Assembly: GCA_027083135.1 (NCBI GenBank)
Contig: JALWQH010000024.1
Span: forward strand, 1 to 62,254
Reading direction: 5' to 3'
Source of the DNA: Desulfurococcales archaeon
GTDB taxonomy: Archaea; Thermoproteota; Thermoprotei_A; Sulfolobales; WAQK01
Length of the DNA: 62,254 nt
The notes beneath the pieces are model-generated. The model did no database searches. It was not told the DNA's origin and was given only the letters and a program-made list of their open reading frames with translations. Shown here in pieces: positions 32,422 through 41,959 of the stretch. How positions within the stretch are numbered: the stretch's first letter is position 1; each line of letters starts with the position of its first letter. A program made the position numbers and the translations under genes.

Positions 32422-34353
32422 TTAAGTATGGTTCCTATGCTCTTCCTCCAATGCTTCCCTCAGCTTCTGCCTCACTATTTCAGCCACCGTTTTCCCATCT
32501 ATTCTGCCTCTCACCCTCGCCATTACTCTGCCCATTATTAGGCCCATTGCCCTCATTCCCCTCTCTTCCACTATTCTCTTGTTCTGCCCTATGATCTCCT
32601 CCACTATCTTCTCTGCCTGTCCTCTTGTCAGCCTGCTTAGCCCCAGCTTCTCGGCAGCCTCTCTGGCAGTGGCTTGAGGGTTGCGGGCCAGGTATTCAAG
32701 GATCTCTGGTATAGCTTCTTTTGCCGCCTGTCCCTCGGCTATGAGGGCTATGGTCTGCTCTATGTGCTCGTCTGCGAGGTTCTCTACGGGTGTTCCTTCG
32801 CCTCTAAGCTGCTTTATTGTTGAGACTATGGTTGATGCTATAATGGTGGGTGGAACCCTATCACCATACTTGTCGGCCAGCTTCTCGTAGAGGTCTAGCC
32901 TTAGATCCATTAGTATCTGCTGTGCTAGATCCCTGCTTAACCCATGCTGCTCAACGAATCTCTTCAGCTTTGCTTCAGGAGGCTCCGGGGCAAGCTTCTC
33001 AGCCTCTCTAAGCATCTCGCCCGTGATTTCCAGCGGGGGGATGTCTGTCTCAGGATACATTCTAGCGGCCCCGGGCTGAGGCCTCATATACCTGGTGGTT
33101 CCATCAGGGTTTGCAGCCCTTGTCTCCGGGGGTACTCCTCTTAAAGCCCACTTGGCACGAGCCACCACTGCTTCAAGGGCCTCCCTAGCCTTATCCTCCC
33201 TGTCGGCTACTATTATGAAGGCATCGTTCTCCCCGCATTCTAGGATCCTCCTAACAGCCTCAACCTCCTCCCCGGTGATGCCGTAGCCTGGAAGCTCATC
33301 GCTGTGGAATAATCCTCCAACCCCTCCCCAGAACCTAGCGTAGTCTGCAAGCTCTGTTCCAAGCCTCCTGCCAGGCTGAACCTCTCTTCCAAGGAGGCCT
33401 GCGAAGCCTGGAAGCCTTAATCCAAGTATTCTGCCCCCTCTGGATAATGCTCGGCGGAGAACCCTGCTCCCAGTATTCTTCAAGGCTTCTGTCAGGTCAA
33501 CTATATTTAGCTTCACATCGTCCTCCGATACTCCTCTGCCCCTAAGCTCATCCCTTATTTCAAGCAGCCTCTTCTGCCTCAGCGCCTCATATTCAACCAC
33601 CTTTGCTATTAGGTCGAGCCTCTGCACACCCTTTATCTCGGTTTTAGCTCCACCCCTAATCGACACGTTTAGATCCTGTCTAATGGTCCCTAGGCCCCGC
33701 TTAACCCTGCCTGTAAGCCTGAGCAGCTGGCCGATCCTGAAGGCCACGTGCTCAGCCTCCTCAGGGCTGCTTATATCAGGAGCAGTGGCTATCTCTATGA
33801 GAGGTATGCCCAGCCTGTCAAGCCTATATGTAACCCTGCCCCCATGCTCCTCGATCTTCCTGGCAGCATCCTCCTCAACACATATGGTCTGTATTCCTAT
33901 TCTCTTATCCCCGACATCCACGTAGCCTCCCATAGCCACTATGGCTGTTCTCTGAAAGCCTGTTGTATTGGAGCCGTCTATCACTATCTTCCTCATAACG
34001 TGGACTTCGTCTACGGGGCGTGAGTGGAGGGCCTTAGCTACAGCCAGGCTTATCAGCACCGCCTCCCTGCTGATCTCGTGGGGAGGCTCCTCATCAGCCT
34101 CCACGAGGCATGAAGTATTCCTCGGAGCCTGGTATACGTATACCCTGCCCCTCCTCCACTCGAAGAATGCTGCCACATCTATTTCTCCAAGCTCGCTTTG
34201 AGTAGGCCTGAGCCTCCTCTCAAATACCCCTCCCTCCTCATCCGTCAGCATGGTTGGAGACTCGCAGAATAGTTTGCGCTTAGTGTTTAGCTGCTGGTGG
34301 ATCTCGAGTCCAACCTTTAATCCAAGCTCACCGTAATCTAGGCTAGAAGCCAT
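32422..34353 (-). CDS. gatE: Glutamyl-tRNA(Gln) amidotransferase subunit E
   Basis: Kinase and transamidase scaffold converting Glu-tRNA(Gln) to Gln-tRNA(Gln) in archaea. N terminus GLKVGLEIHQQLNTKRKLFC is the GatB/E signature; an AspRS-like insertion domain lies around 280-410; the C-terminal third is the helical tail and YqeY-like domain (MGRVMARVRGR). 643 aa, archaeal GatE length. It overlaps gatD by 11 bases. Confidence 0.95.
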   Translation of the reverse strand: MASSLDYGELGLKVGLEIHQQLNTKRKLFCESPTMLTDEEGGVFERRLRPTQSELGEIDVAAFFEWRRGRVYVYQAPRNTSCLVEADEEPPHEISREAVLISLAVAKALHSRPVDEVHVMRKIVIDGSNTTGFQRTAIVAMGGYVDVGDKRIGIQTICVEEDAARKIEEHGGRVTYRLDRLGIPLIEIATAPDISSPEEAEHVAFRIGQLLRLTGRVKRGLGTIRQDLNVSIRGGAKTEIKGVQRLDLIAKVVEYEALRQKRLLEIRDELRGRGVSEDDVKLNIVDLTEALKNTGSRVLRRALSRGGRILGLRLPGFAGLLGREVQPGRRLGTELADYARFWGGVGGLFHSDELPGYGITGEEVEAVRRILECGENDAFIIVADREDKAREALEAVVARAKWALRGVPPETRAANPDGTTRYMRPQPGAARMYPETDIPPLEITGEMLREAEKLAPEPPEAKLKRFVEQHGLSRDLAQQILMDLRLDLYEKLADKYGDRVPPTIIASTIVSTIKQLRGEGTPVENLADEHIEQTIALIAEGQAAKEAIPEILEYLARNPQATAREAAEKLGLSRLTRGQAEKIVEEIIGQNKRIVEERGMRAMGLIMGRVMARVRGRIDGKTVAEIVRQKLREALEEEHRNHT

Positions 34354-35707
34354 GATCCCACCTCGGATACAGGCCTAGATCATGGTGGGGGTTGATTTCC
34401 CCAGCCATGTTCTCCAGCATCATCCTCCTAACTTCCCCTAGATCCCTTGTGCGGCGTAGGATCCAGGAGAGCTTAGCGTAAGCTGTCTCCGGAAGCATGT
34501 CTGATCCAGGTATGACTCCAGCTTCAAGCAGCCTCCTACCATTTATGTAGACGTTGAGATTAGTCCTGCCGAAGAGGCATTGACTCGTGATCACGACTGG
34601 GATCCCCTCCTCAACAGCCCTCCTAATAGGCTCCACCAGTCTTCCAGGAGTGTGTCCGAGCCCCGTAGCCTCAACGACTATTCCATGATAACCCTTATCC
34701 ACGAGGACATCTATGATTTCAGGGCTTATTCCAGGATATGTTTTAATCAGGGCTACCTTGTCGTCAAAGCCGTTCTCAACGCTGAGGTCTCCCCTCACCC
34801 TATAATTCCTGGATAATATTTCCAGCCTACCCTCATATGGCCATATTGCTGCCAGAGGCCTATCATTTATTGATTGGAACGCGTCCCTCCTACTGGTATG
34901 CATCTTCCTAACCTTGGTGCCCCTATGGGCTAGGGCGTATGTGTCGCCTGTCTCCCCATGCATAACCACTACAACCTCGCCGAAGGGAGCCTTAACCGCC
35001 GCTAGAACCGAGGCCATGAGGTTGAATGCTGCGTCGCTGCTAGGCCTATCACTGCTCCTCTGCGATCCCACTAGAACAACGGGGCCGGGCAGCGATCTGA
35101 ATGCGAAGGATAGTGCCGCGGCAGTGTAACCCATGGTATCCGTGCCATGGGTTACAACTACTCCCACGGAGCCCTTCTCAAAGCTCCTCGCCACAGCATC
35201 GACTATTCCCTCCCAATGCTTAGGAGTCATATCCTCGCTTAGAATACTGTAGAGGATCTCCGCATCTATGCGTGCCATGCTTCCTATCTCCGGGACAACT
35301 GCCAGTAGATCCCTGCTGCTTAACGCTGGTTTAACAGCCCCCGTCTCATATTCAACTCTGCTGGCTATGGTTCCCCCAGTACTTATGACTGATACCTGCG
35401 GTTTGCTTGGATCAGGCTTAGGCGGATGCATGACTATTTCAGCTGATAATACTCCCCTCCTATGCTTCCCTCCCCTCCAGGGGATCTTCTCAATAATAGT
35501 GTTCTCATCAACCCTTATGCCAACATTATACCCGTTGTCAAGCTTGACTACGATTATCTGCCTGCCCGTCAAAGCGTGCCGCGGCATAAGTATGCCCTCA
35601 TACACTGCTCCACGCCTGCTGACCCTGACCCTATCACCTATCGATAAGCCCTTAGAGGCCAGCCTCTCCCTCAGGATCCCAGTGTAGCCGTGCAGAGGAT
35701 CACCCAA
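34343..35707 (-). CDS. gatD: Glutamyl-tRNA(Gln) amidotransferase subunit D
   Basis: Asparaginase-like subunit that frees ammonia for GatE. N-terminal SH3-like domain (about 20-75), then the asparaginase core with VISTGGTIASR (nucleophilic Thr) and THGTDTMGYTA (TDT triad residues), plus the Lys in the late loop. 454 aa. TTG at 35707 follows CCAGGG and a TATA GCTTAATACC about 45 bases upstream. First gene of gatD-gatE. Confidence 0.95.
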   Translation of the reverse strand: MGDPLHGYTGILRERLASKGLSIGDRVRVSRRGAVYEGILMPRHALTGRQIIVVKLDNGYNVGIRVDENTIIEKIPWRGGKHRRGVLSAEIVMHPPKPDPSKPQVSVISTGGTIASRVEYETGAVKPALSSRDLLAVVPEIGSMARIDAEILYSILSEDMTPKHWEGIVDAVARSFEKGSVGVVVTHGTDTMGYTAAALSFAFRSLPGPVVLVGSQRSSDRPSSDAAFNLMASVLAAVKAPFGEVVVVMHGETGDTYALAHRGTKVRKMHTSRRDAFQSINDRPLAAIWPYEGRLEILSRNYRVRGDLSVENGFDDKVALIKTYPGISPEIIDVLVDKGYHGIVVEATGLGHTPGRLVEPIRRAVEEGIPVVITSQCLFGRTNLNVYINGRRLLEAGVIPGSDMLPETAYAKLSWILRRTRDLGEVRRMMLENMAGEINPHHDLGLYPRWDHGF

Positions 35708-35790
35708 CCCTGGTAACCAGTAGTACCATGGCCCCGCCAGGTATTAAGCATTCAAGGAGAACAGGCTTTCTAGGAAACATGCATTCTGAC

Positions 35791-38472
35791 CTAGAGCTTG
35801 AATCCAAGCCTCTTTCTAGCCTCGTCGACAGGTATTATGAGCGCTGATGCCAGTATGGCTATGGCTGCATGCGTCACGCCTGGCCTCACAGCATCGAAGG
35901 CCTGGGGAACCAGGTATACTGCTGCCAGAGCCATGGCGAAGCCTATTAGCACTGAGGCTAGATGCTTCTTATTGCTCAGCAAGCCTATGCGTAGGAGGCT
36001 ATGGTTGAAGGACCTGGTGTTAAAGCTGTGGAAGAGCTCTGAAGCCATCATGACTAGGAATGCAAGCGTAGCAGCGTATAGGTGTGTATGGCTCCACGCG
36101 AACCTAGAGTACACGTATACTCCGAGAACGATGAGTGTAAGCGTGAGGCCTATGTATGATAGATAAGTCATAGCATGCTTGTCAAGCATACCTGAACCTC
36201 TCTTCCTAGGAGGCCTGTTCATAATGTCTGGCTCCGAAGGCTCAGCAGCCATCGCTGCAGCTGGAAGAGCATCGGTCACAAGGTTTATCCAGAGCAGCAT
36301 TGCAGGGGTGAAGAGCAGGCCCCATCCAGCCATACCTGCTATGAAGACGCTGGCAACCTCCGCGAAGTTTGCTGAGAGGAGGTATAGGACCGCCTTCCTA
36401 ATATTATCGTAGGCTGTTCTCCCCTCCTCTATAGCCGCCACGATGGTGGCGAAGTTATCGTCTGCCAGTATCATGTCGGCAGCCTCTTTGGCGACATCCG
36501 TGCCTCTACGCCCCATAGCCACACCTATGTCGGCGAGCTTCAGTGCAGGGGCATCATTAACACCGTCCCCGGTCATAGCCACCACGTGGCCCCTAGCCTT
36601 ATACGCCCTAACTATCCTCGCCTTATGTTCGGGGGCAACCCTGGCGAACACCGTTACATCGTCTATTATTGACTCCAACTCCTCGTCGCTCATCCCCTCA
36701 AGCTCCCTGCCTGTAACAACGCTATGCTCCCCTCCAACAGGCAGCCCTATCTCCCTAGCTATAGCCGTGGCGGTCAGCCTATGATCCCCTGTCACCATGA
36801 CCACCTTGACGCCTGCGTTCAACGCCTCCCTAACAGCGCTGGGAACCTCTGGTCTAGGCGGGTCGATCAGGCCCATTAATCCTAGGAAGACCAGGTTATC
36901 CTCATCATCCTCTAGGCTGCTGACAGGCTTGTAAGCGAAGCCCAGTACTCTGAGAGCCCTTGAAGCCATATCCTCAGCACTGCTGAGGATCCTCCTCCTA
37001 AGCTCGTCTGTCAGAGGCAGGGTTTCACCGTTGATCCTGATATACCTTGATTTCTCCACTACTACTTCGGGGGCCCCCTTGGAGAACATTATTTTCCTCC
37101 CTTCAACCATGTTTATGGTTGACATCATCTTCCGCTCACTGGTGAATGGTATCTCCCTTAGACGCCTGTACTTCATCCTGGCCTCCTTGAAGTCGACTCC
37201 CCCCTTAGCTGCAGCGAAGAGTAGTGCGGCTTCCAGCGGGTCTCCAAGCACGCTGCCGCCGTTAGCCTCAGCATTATTGTTTAGGACTGCTGCCAGCAGC
37301 AGCAGTCCTAGATCACCGTCCCCCTCAACAGTGATTTTCTCCCCGTTTTCCAGTAGGCTTCCCTCAGCAGTGTAGCCTGCCCCCAGAGCCCTTATCCTCC
37401 TATCCGGGGGTATCCATATCTCCCTAACACTCATCTCATTCTTGGTGAGAGTCCCGGTCTTATCCGTACAGATAACAGTGGCGGCGCCCAGGGTTTCAAC
37501 TGCTGCAAGCTTCCGGACAATAGCGTTACGCCTAGCCATCCTCCACACAGCTACTGCCAGGACAACTGTGACTATTGCTGGAAGCCCCTCGGGGACGGCT
37601 GCCACGGCTAAGGCGACGCTGGCCATGAACATCTCCATGACGGAGGCTTCGTGTAGGAGGAGGCCTGTTACAAAGAGCGTCGCAGCAATCACAAGTATTA
37701 TTATGCCGAGCTTCCTTCCAAACACGTCTAGATCCTTCTGGAGAGGTGTCTTCTCCTCTTCAGCCTCCTTAAGCATCCCTGCTATCCGTCCAACCACGGT
37801 ATCCATACCTGTCCCTACGACTAGTCCAAGCCCCCTCCCCCTTACAACATAGGTCCCCATATACACCATGTTAACCCTGTCAGCAAGCGGGGTGTCGGGC
37901 TCCAAGACAGGCCTATGATCCTTGTGGACAGGGGTTGACTCCCCTGTCAGCATTGATTCATCCACGTATAGGTCGGTGGATGAGATGAGCCTAGCGTCGG
38001 CTGCAACCCTGTCTCCCTCCTCAAGCACCAATATGTCTCCAGGCACGATCTCCTCGGCTGCAACCTCGCTTACAGACCCATCTCTGAGAACCTTAGCTCT
38101 AGGAGATGCAAGCCTCTTAAGAGCCTCGAGGGCGTGCTCAGCCCTATACTCCTGTACAACACCCATGACAGCCATGAATAATATTATGGCGATGATGGAT
38201 GCAGCATCTGTTGTCTCACCCATCCATATGCTTATCCCCGCGGCGACTAGTAGGATTATCACTAGAATGCTTTCAAACTGCTCTGCCAGGGCTCTCAGCA
38301 CGCCTCTCCTCTTAGCCTCCCCAACAGTGTTGGGGCCATGCTCAGCCAGCCTCCTCTCAGCCTCCACCCTGCTTAAACCCCTGCTTGGATCAACCCTTAG
38401 CTGGGATGCAGCCTCCTCCACGCTCCTAGCATGCCAGCCTTTATCCGAGGACACTGCCGCCACCCTGCTCAT
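35791..38472 (-). CDS. P-type cation-transporting ATPase (P2A/P2-like)
   Basis: Ion pump of 893 aa with all P-type motifs: TGES in the actuator domain, PEGLP in TM4, phosphorylation site [10 protein letters not shown], and [11 protein letters not shown]. Ten predicted membrane helices with a four-helix C-terminal region mark the P2 (Ca2+/Mn2+/Na+) group, not the heavy-metal P1B group (no CPC). The residue set in TM4-TM6 ([14 protein letters not shown]) is Ca2+/Mn2+-pump-like; ion identity is inferred. It overlaps the VIT-like gene upstream by 4 bases. Confidence 0.9.
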   Translation of the reverse strand: MSRVAAVSSDKGWHARSVEEAASQLRVDPSRGLSRVEAERRLAEHGPNTVGEAKRRGVLRALAEQFESILVIILLVAAGISIWMGETTDAASIIAIILFMAVMGVVQEYRAEHALEALKRLASPRAKVLRDGSVSEVAAEEIVPGDILVLEEGDRVAADARLISSTDLYVDESMLTGESTPVHKDHRPVLEPDTPLADRVNMVYMGTYVVRGRGLGLVVGTGMDTVVGRIAGMLKEAEEEKTPLQKDLDVFGRKLGIIILVIAATLFVTGLLLHEASVMEMFMASVALAVAAVPEGLPAIVTVVLAVAVWRMARRNAIVRKLAAVETLGAATVICTDKTGTLTKNEMSVREIWIPPDRRIRALGAGYTAEGSLLENGEKITVEGDGDLGLLLLAAVLNNNAEANGGSVLGDPLEAALLFAAAKGGVDFKEARMKYRRLREIPFTSERKMMSTINMVEGRKIMFSKGAPEVVVEKSRYIRINGETLPLTDELRRRILSSAEDMASRALRVLGFAYKPVSSLEDDEDNLVFLGLMGLIDPPRPEVPSAVREALNAGVKVVMVTGDHRLTATAIAREIGLPVGGEHSVVTGRELEGMSDEELESIIDDVTVFARVAPEHKARIVRAYKARGHVVAMTGDGVNDAPALKLADIGVAMGRRGTDVAKEAADMILADDNFATIVAAIEEGRTAYDNIRKAVLYLLSANFAEVASVFIAGMAGWGLLFTPAMLLWINLVTDALPAAAMAAEPSEPDIMNRPPRKRGSGMLDKHAMTYLSYIGLTLTLIVLGVYVYSRFAWSHTHLYAATLAFLVMMASELFHSFNTRSFNHSLLRIGLLSNKKHLASVLIGFAMALAAVYLVPQAFDAVRPGVTHAAIAILASALIIPVDEARKRLGFKL

Positions 38473-39086
38473 ATTATTGTTAACTCATGGAACTCCTGTA
38501 AGGCGAGATACATCACAGATGCTGCTAGCCCTATGAGGAGCATTCTCACACCATTCTTAAGCATTCCCTCCCCGCTGATCCTTCCAAGATAGCATCCAAT
38601 GAGGAATAATGCTGCCTCTATGAATGCCAGCGACATGTATATGGCTGCTGAGAGGCTTAGGAGGCCTGCATGCGCTGCTAGGAGGGGGGATGTGCATAGG
38701 GCTGGGAGGATGAGGACGCCCATACTGCTCCACACAGCTATGTATAGGGGCACCATTCTAGCAGCATCCCAGTATATGCTCCCCCTAAGGCTTCTCAGCA
38801 CTGTTCTCTCCATCTCCCTCAGCTCCCTGATCCTCTCAGCACGCTCCGAGAGATATGTTCCCAGAAAGGCGCTGAAAATACCCATAGCTGTAGCGCCGCC
38901 CACAACAGCACCATAGAATACCAGGGGATCCCTTCCCCCCAGAATATATGTTCCTAGGAGGATGCCTATGGTTGAGAGGAGGCTGTCTAGAGCATTAGTG
39001 ACAAACATCCTCCTAGCTATGCTTCGAGCCTCAGCAGCCTCCATTATCCTCGAATACTCTTTAAGCAGCTTTAACAGCTTCGACAA
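38469..39086 (-). CDS. VIT1/CCC1-like membrane protein
   Basis: 205 aa with about five hydrophobic segments. The N-terminal half with NALDSLLSTIGILLG and GAVVGGATAMGIFSAFLGTYLSERAER resembles VIT/CCC1 iron-manganese transporters, but the cytoplasmic metal-binding loop is short. Likely a metal ion transporter (inference). TTG at 39086 with GGGGATAGG upstream. First gene of a two-gene operon with the P2-type ATPase, and its leader carries the long hairpin at 39102-39217. Confidence 0.7.
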   Translation of the reverse strand: MSKLLKLLKEYSRIMEAAEARSIARRMFVTNALDSLLSTIGILLGTYILGGRDPLVFYGAVVGGATAMGIFSAFLGTYLSERAERIRELREMERTVLRSLRGSIYWDAARMVPLYIAVWSSMGVLILPALCTSPLLAAHAGLLSLSAAIYMSLAFIEAALFLIGCYLGRISGEGMLKNGVRMLLIGLAASVMYLALQEFHELTII

Positions 39087-39101
39087 GAGGCCTATCCCCT
39101 T

Positions 39102-39217
39102 CCAGCAATGCTAGCCTCCCCTGCTCCAAAGCCTCCTAGAACCCCATAGCCATGATTCTCCACAAAGCATACCTTACAGGGATGGAGGCCTGGATCAGGG
39201 GAGGCAGCAATTGTTGG
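39102..39217 (-). promoter_or_regulatory. Long structured 5' leader hairpin of the metal-transport operon
   Basis: Arms 39102-39123 and 39196-39217 pair over 21 base pairs, broken only by single-A bulges at 113 and 210 (last digits) and one G-U/C-A position at 105/214. The inner part continues: TCCA/TGGA (39125-39128 with 39191-39194), GCCTCC/GGAGGC (39131-39136 with 39184-39189) and, on the minus RNA, a further 5-bp step at 39179-39183 with 39141-39145, leaving a loop of about 33 bases. The foot of the stem ends exactly where AAGGGGATAGG, the ribosome-binding region of the VIT-like gene, begins. The rest of the 318-base gap holds the minus promoter (39284-39296) and the plus promoter of the next gene. 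Confidence 0.7.
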
Positions 39218-39283
39218 CACATGCATCATGACTCCCTTAGGCTGTGCCCTCATATGTCTTCAGCCACAAATATGGGGAATTAT

Positions 39284-39296
39284 GGTTATAAAACAT
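39284..39296 (-). promoter_or_regulatory. TATA box of the VIT-like/P-ATPase operon
   Basis: On the minus strand TTTTATAA stands within 39284-39296. Transcription would start near 39262, giving a leader of about 175 bases, exceptionally long for this genome, that contains the whole 39102-39217 hairpin. On the plus strand the same bases read TTATAAAA but lie 110 bases from the next plus gene. Confidence 0.55.
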
Positions 39297-39358
39297 AGCT
39301 GGAGACCGCATTACTCTGCTATGCCTCCAGGTATAACAGCGGTATTATTGGCCTCACC

Positions 39359-39399
39359 CCATTTAAGGGAATTAATCTGAGAAGCCTAGAGTACAGGTG
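39359..39399 (+). promoter_or_regulatory. Promoter and RBS of the Roadblock-like gene
   Basis: CCATTTAAGGG (39359-39369) is a TATA box about 40 bases before ATG 39405, and AGGTG (39395-39399) is a ribosome-binding site 5 bases before that ATG. This places the start at 39405 and not at the GTG two codons earlier. Confidence 0.5.
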
Positions 39400-39404
39400 T
39401 GCGT

Positions 39405-39683
39405 ATGGAGGAGGATTATGCTGAAGCAACCCCTATTCGAGAGGGCAGCGGAGCCATAATACTTGCCAGCAGGGAGGGAAGACTCCTAGACAAGGTTGAA
39501 TTCACCCAGAGTATAAGCGACTATGAAACGCTATCCAGGTATGCTGCACTCATAGCAGGGATAAGCGATGCTGCGGGCACGCAGCTAGGGATGGGTAGGC
39601 CTCTAGAAATAGATGTAATGTTCGCTGAGAACAGGGTTCGAGTACTAGTTGAACCAGAGCTGCTGAGATTATTGGTAGAGTAG
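39405..39683 (+). CDS. Small Roadblock/LC7-like protein
   Basis: 92 aa. The run SGAIILASREGRLL, a long central helix (SRYAALIAGISDAAGTQLG) and a final beta pair (EIDVMFAENRVRVLVEPELL) follow the beta-alpha-beta-beta order of Roadblock/LC7 proteins, which in archaea regulate small GTPases. The match is by pattern only. It lies 97 bases before a Bud32-like kinase gene, with its own promoter in between (ACTATTTTTAA near 39707-39717). Confidence 0.55.
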   Translation: MEEDYAEATPIREGSGAIILASREGRLLDKVEFTQSISDYETLSRYAALIAGISDAAGTQLGMGRPLEIDVMFAENRVRVLVEPELLRLLVE

Positions 39684-39780
39684 TGTACCGGAAGTGAAAT
39701 GTAAGCCACTATTTTTAACCCAGCTGTGATTATCTTTATTCTACAGGTAGACTAGGCTCCAGCCTCATGGTGCTGGCATT

Positions 39781-40476
39781 ATGGGGAAGAGATGGGAGAG
39801 CAGCATAGAGTTCCCGCAGATATCGATACGCGAGGTGGATGGACGCAGAATGGTTGTCAAGTCGTTTCAGGGTAATCCAGGCATACTTAAATGGGTTGCA
39901 TTAGGCGTCATATATCAGGGCGCCTACCCCTTCGCCGTGACCCCTGAGTCCAGGATGAAGAGGGAGATAGAGTTCATGAGCGATGATCACAGCTTGATCC
40001 ATGCTCCCCGCATAGTAGAGGTAGACTGGGGTAAAAAGCAGGTTGTGAGAGAATATGTTGAGGGATCACCCCTAGAACCCTGGCGGAATCCTGAGGACTC
40101 GGGGATCCTGGGCCAGGCCATCGCCATGGCTCATAGGGAGGGATGGGTTCTAGGCGACACTAAGCCTACGAATTTCATATTATCGGAAGGGGGAGACATC
40201 TATGTGGTCGATGCTGAGCAGTCTATACGCTCAGAGGATGAGAGGCTTAGGGGATGGGATCTACTCGTAGCAGCCTTCTTCCTCTCACTGATGTATCCAG
40301 CAGACTCCAAGGCCTTCGGTGAGAGGGTGGAGGGACTCCTAACAACATATGTTGCCGGGAAGGGTTTCAGGAAAGCGCTGGGAGAAATATTCAGCTACAG
40401 GCATTCAACCCTATACGCCCTCATACCATTACGCAACCTCCTAGCCCTCAGGAAAGCGGTGAGAAGCCTGGAGTAG
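39781..40476 (+). CDS. Bud32/RIO-like atypical protein kinase
   Basis: 231 aa, a minimal kinase fold. Motifs by position: MVVKSF (ATP-anchoring Lys), REIEFM (helix C Glu), REYVEG hinge, GDTKPTNFIL (catalytic loop, the HxDxxxxN pattern with Asp and Asn kept), and VVDAEQS (metal-binding Asp in place of DFG). The short length and lack of a large C-lobe resemble Bud32 and LPS-kinase relatives. Not fused to Kae1, so it is a paralogue and not the KEOPS subunit as such. ATG at 39781. Confidence 0.75.
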   Translation: MGKRWESSIEFPQISIREVDGRRMVVKSFQGNPGILKWVALGVIYQGAYPFAVTPESRMKREIEFMSDDHSLIHAPRIVEVDWGKKQVVREYVEGSPLEPWRNPEDSGILGQAIAMAHREGWVLGDTKPTNFILSEGGDIYVVDAEQSIRSEDERLRGWDLLVAAFFLSLMYPADSKAFGERVEGLLTTYVAGKGFRKALGEIFSYRHSTLYALIPLRNLLALRKAVRSLE

Positions 40477-40503
40477 CAGGACAATGATAAAGAAGATGGA
40501 TTG

Positions 40504-40773
40504 TTATTTACGGCTCCCCCTACGCTTCCTCCCACCCACAGCTCTAACCAGCCTCCTAGATTTCCGCTCACTCCACTTGTACTCCGCAACCTTGACTCTG
40601 AGCTCCCCGTCAACCCTGCGGAAGAGCATTACGGCGTCGTAGATCTTGTACCCGCATCTAGGGCACCTGTAATAGTATACTACTCTCCTCGTACCATCGC
40701 TGAGGCTCTCAGACTCAACACGATACTCCATGGCGACTCCACATCTAGGGCACAGCCTAACCTCGCCGCTCAT
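40504..40773 (-). CDS. Zinc-ribbon protein
   Basis: 89 aa. CPRCG near the N terminus and CPRCG about 30 residues later make a clean zinc ribbon; the C terminus is extremely basic (SERKSRRLVRAVGGRKRRGSR), suggesting nucleic-acid binding. No closer family. Divergent from moaA across 148 bases and convergent with the kinase-like gene. Confidence 0.72.
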   Translation of the reverse strand: MSGEVRLCPRCGVAMEYRVESESLSDGTRRVVYYYRCPRCGYKIYDAVMLFRRVDGELRVKVAEYKWSERKSRRLVRAVGGRKRRGSRK

Positions 40774-40921
40774 CCCACACCACCTGTTCTCGGAAGAGGC
40801 GACAGCACTCGTATCCGCTGCTCCTCCATAGGATAACGTTGATATGCCGGTATATAACGGGTAATGAAGCCGAAAGCATTAATACGTTATGTACGGCTAT
40901 CAATATCGGTGCGTACAGCCA

Positions 40922-41959
40922 GTGATCTTCGACCGCTATGGAAGGCCCTTCGCCACTCTCAGGATCGCTGTTACCAGGAGATGTAACTTCAAGTGCTTCT
41001 TCTGCCACCTGGAGGGAGCATCCGAGACGAGCCGAGGGGAGCTTAAAACATGGGAGATAGGGGTGCTTGCAGAAGCCTCAAGACGCCTAGAGGCCAGGAG
41101 GTTTAAGCTTACCGGAGGGGAGCCCCTCATTAGGAGCGACATAGCGGAAATAGTCGGCGAGATAAAGCATTTCGGCGACCCCGAGGACCTATCAATGACG
41201 ACTAATGGAAGCCTGCTAGACAGATATGCATACCGCCTAGCGGAGGCAGGGCTCAACAGGGTTAACATAAGCCTACACAGCCTCCGCGGAGAGGTTTTCA
41301 GAAGGATCACAGGCGTAGACGCTCTCAAATCAGTGCTCAGGGGGATAGAGGCAGCATATGATGCTGGGCTAACCCCCATAAAACTAAACTACGTTGTATT
41401 GAAGGGTCTGAATGATGATGAGCTATGGGATCTCGTGGAATATGCTGGTAGGATTAATGCTAGGCTTCAGGTCATAGAGCTCCACCCCGTAGGCCTAGGT
41501 GCAGTGGGCTTCACCAAATACCATTATCCTGCAACAAGAATAGCAAGGATGCTTGAAGAACATGCTGAGAAAATAATTGTGAGAGAGGAGCTGCATATGA
41601 GGCCTATCTATAGGCTCAGCAACGGAGTCGAAGTCGAACTCGTAGGACCTGTGGGGAACTACTGGTTCTGCTCGCGGTGCACACGTATACGCGTGCTTCC
41701 AGACGGCTCACTGTCACCATGCCTCAACTGGAAAGGCCCATTCATACCTGCAGCAGAGATGATACGCCGGGCCAAGAGCAGGGAGGAGGCAGTGGAGAAA
41801 GCCATGGAGGCTTTAATCAAGGCTAACAGGCTTAGGAAACCATACTACATGTTCCCCCTCGAGGATGGCTCGCCCAGCCTTCAGCTCCTCCCACGCAGGA
41901 ATCCCTGGCTTAAGTCGTTCAGGCTGGGCTTACCTAAGCCTGACGGCAGGCTAGCTTGA
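40922..41959 (+). CDS. moaA: GTP 3',8-cyclase MoaA (molybdenum/tungsten cofactor)
   Basis: Radical-SAM enzyme of the first step of molybdopterin synthesis. CNFKCFFC holds the first 4Fe-4S cluster, LTGGEPL the SAM loop, and CSRCTRIRVLPDGSLSPC the second cluster near the C terminus. 345 aa. GTG at 40922 begins the usual N terminus (VIFDRYGRP); the ATG at 40889 lies too close to the TATA-like GCATTAATACG (40876-40886) to be transcribed in full. Probably serves tungsten or molybdenum enzymes encoded elsewhere. Confidence 0.92.
   Translation: MIFDRYGRPFATLRIAVTRRCNFKCFFCHLEGASETSRGELKTWEIGVLAEASRRLEARRFKLTGGEPLIRSDIAEIVGEIKHFGDPEDLSMTTNGSLLDRYAYRLAEAGLNRVNISLHSLRGEVFRRITGVDALKSVLRGIEAAYDAGLTPIKLNYVVLKGLNDDELWDLVEYAGRINARLQVIELHPVGLGAVGFTKYHYPATRIARMLEEHAEKIIVREELHMRPIYRLSNGVEVELVGPVGNYWFCSRCTRIRVLPDGSLSPCLNWKGPFIPAAEMIRRAKSREEAVEKAMEALIKANRLRKPYYMFPLEDGSPSLQLLPRRNPWLKSFRLGLPKPDGRLA

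Noticed and set aside
37922-38536. 204-codon open frame opposite the P-type ATPase
   Set aside because: Antisense shadow with Ser-rich composition; no start signals.
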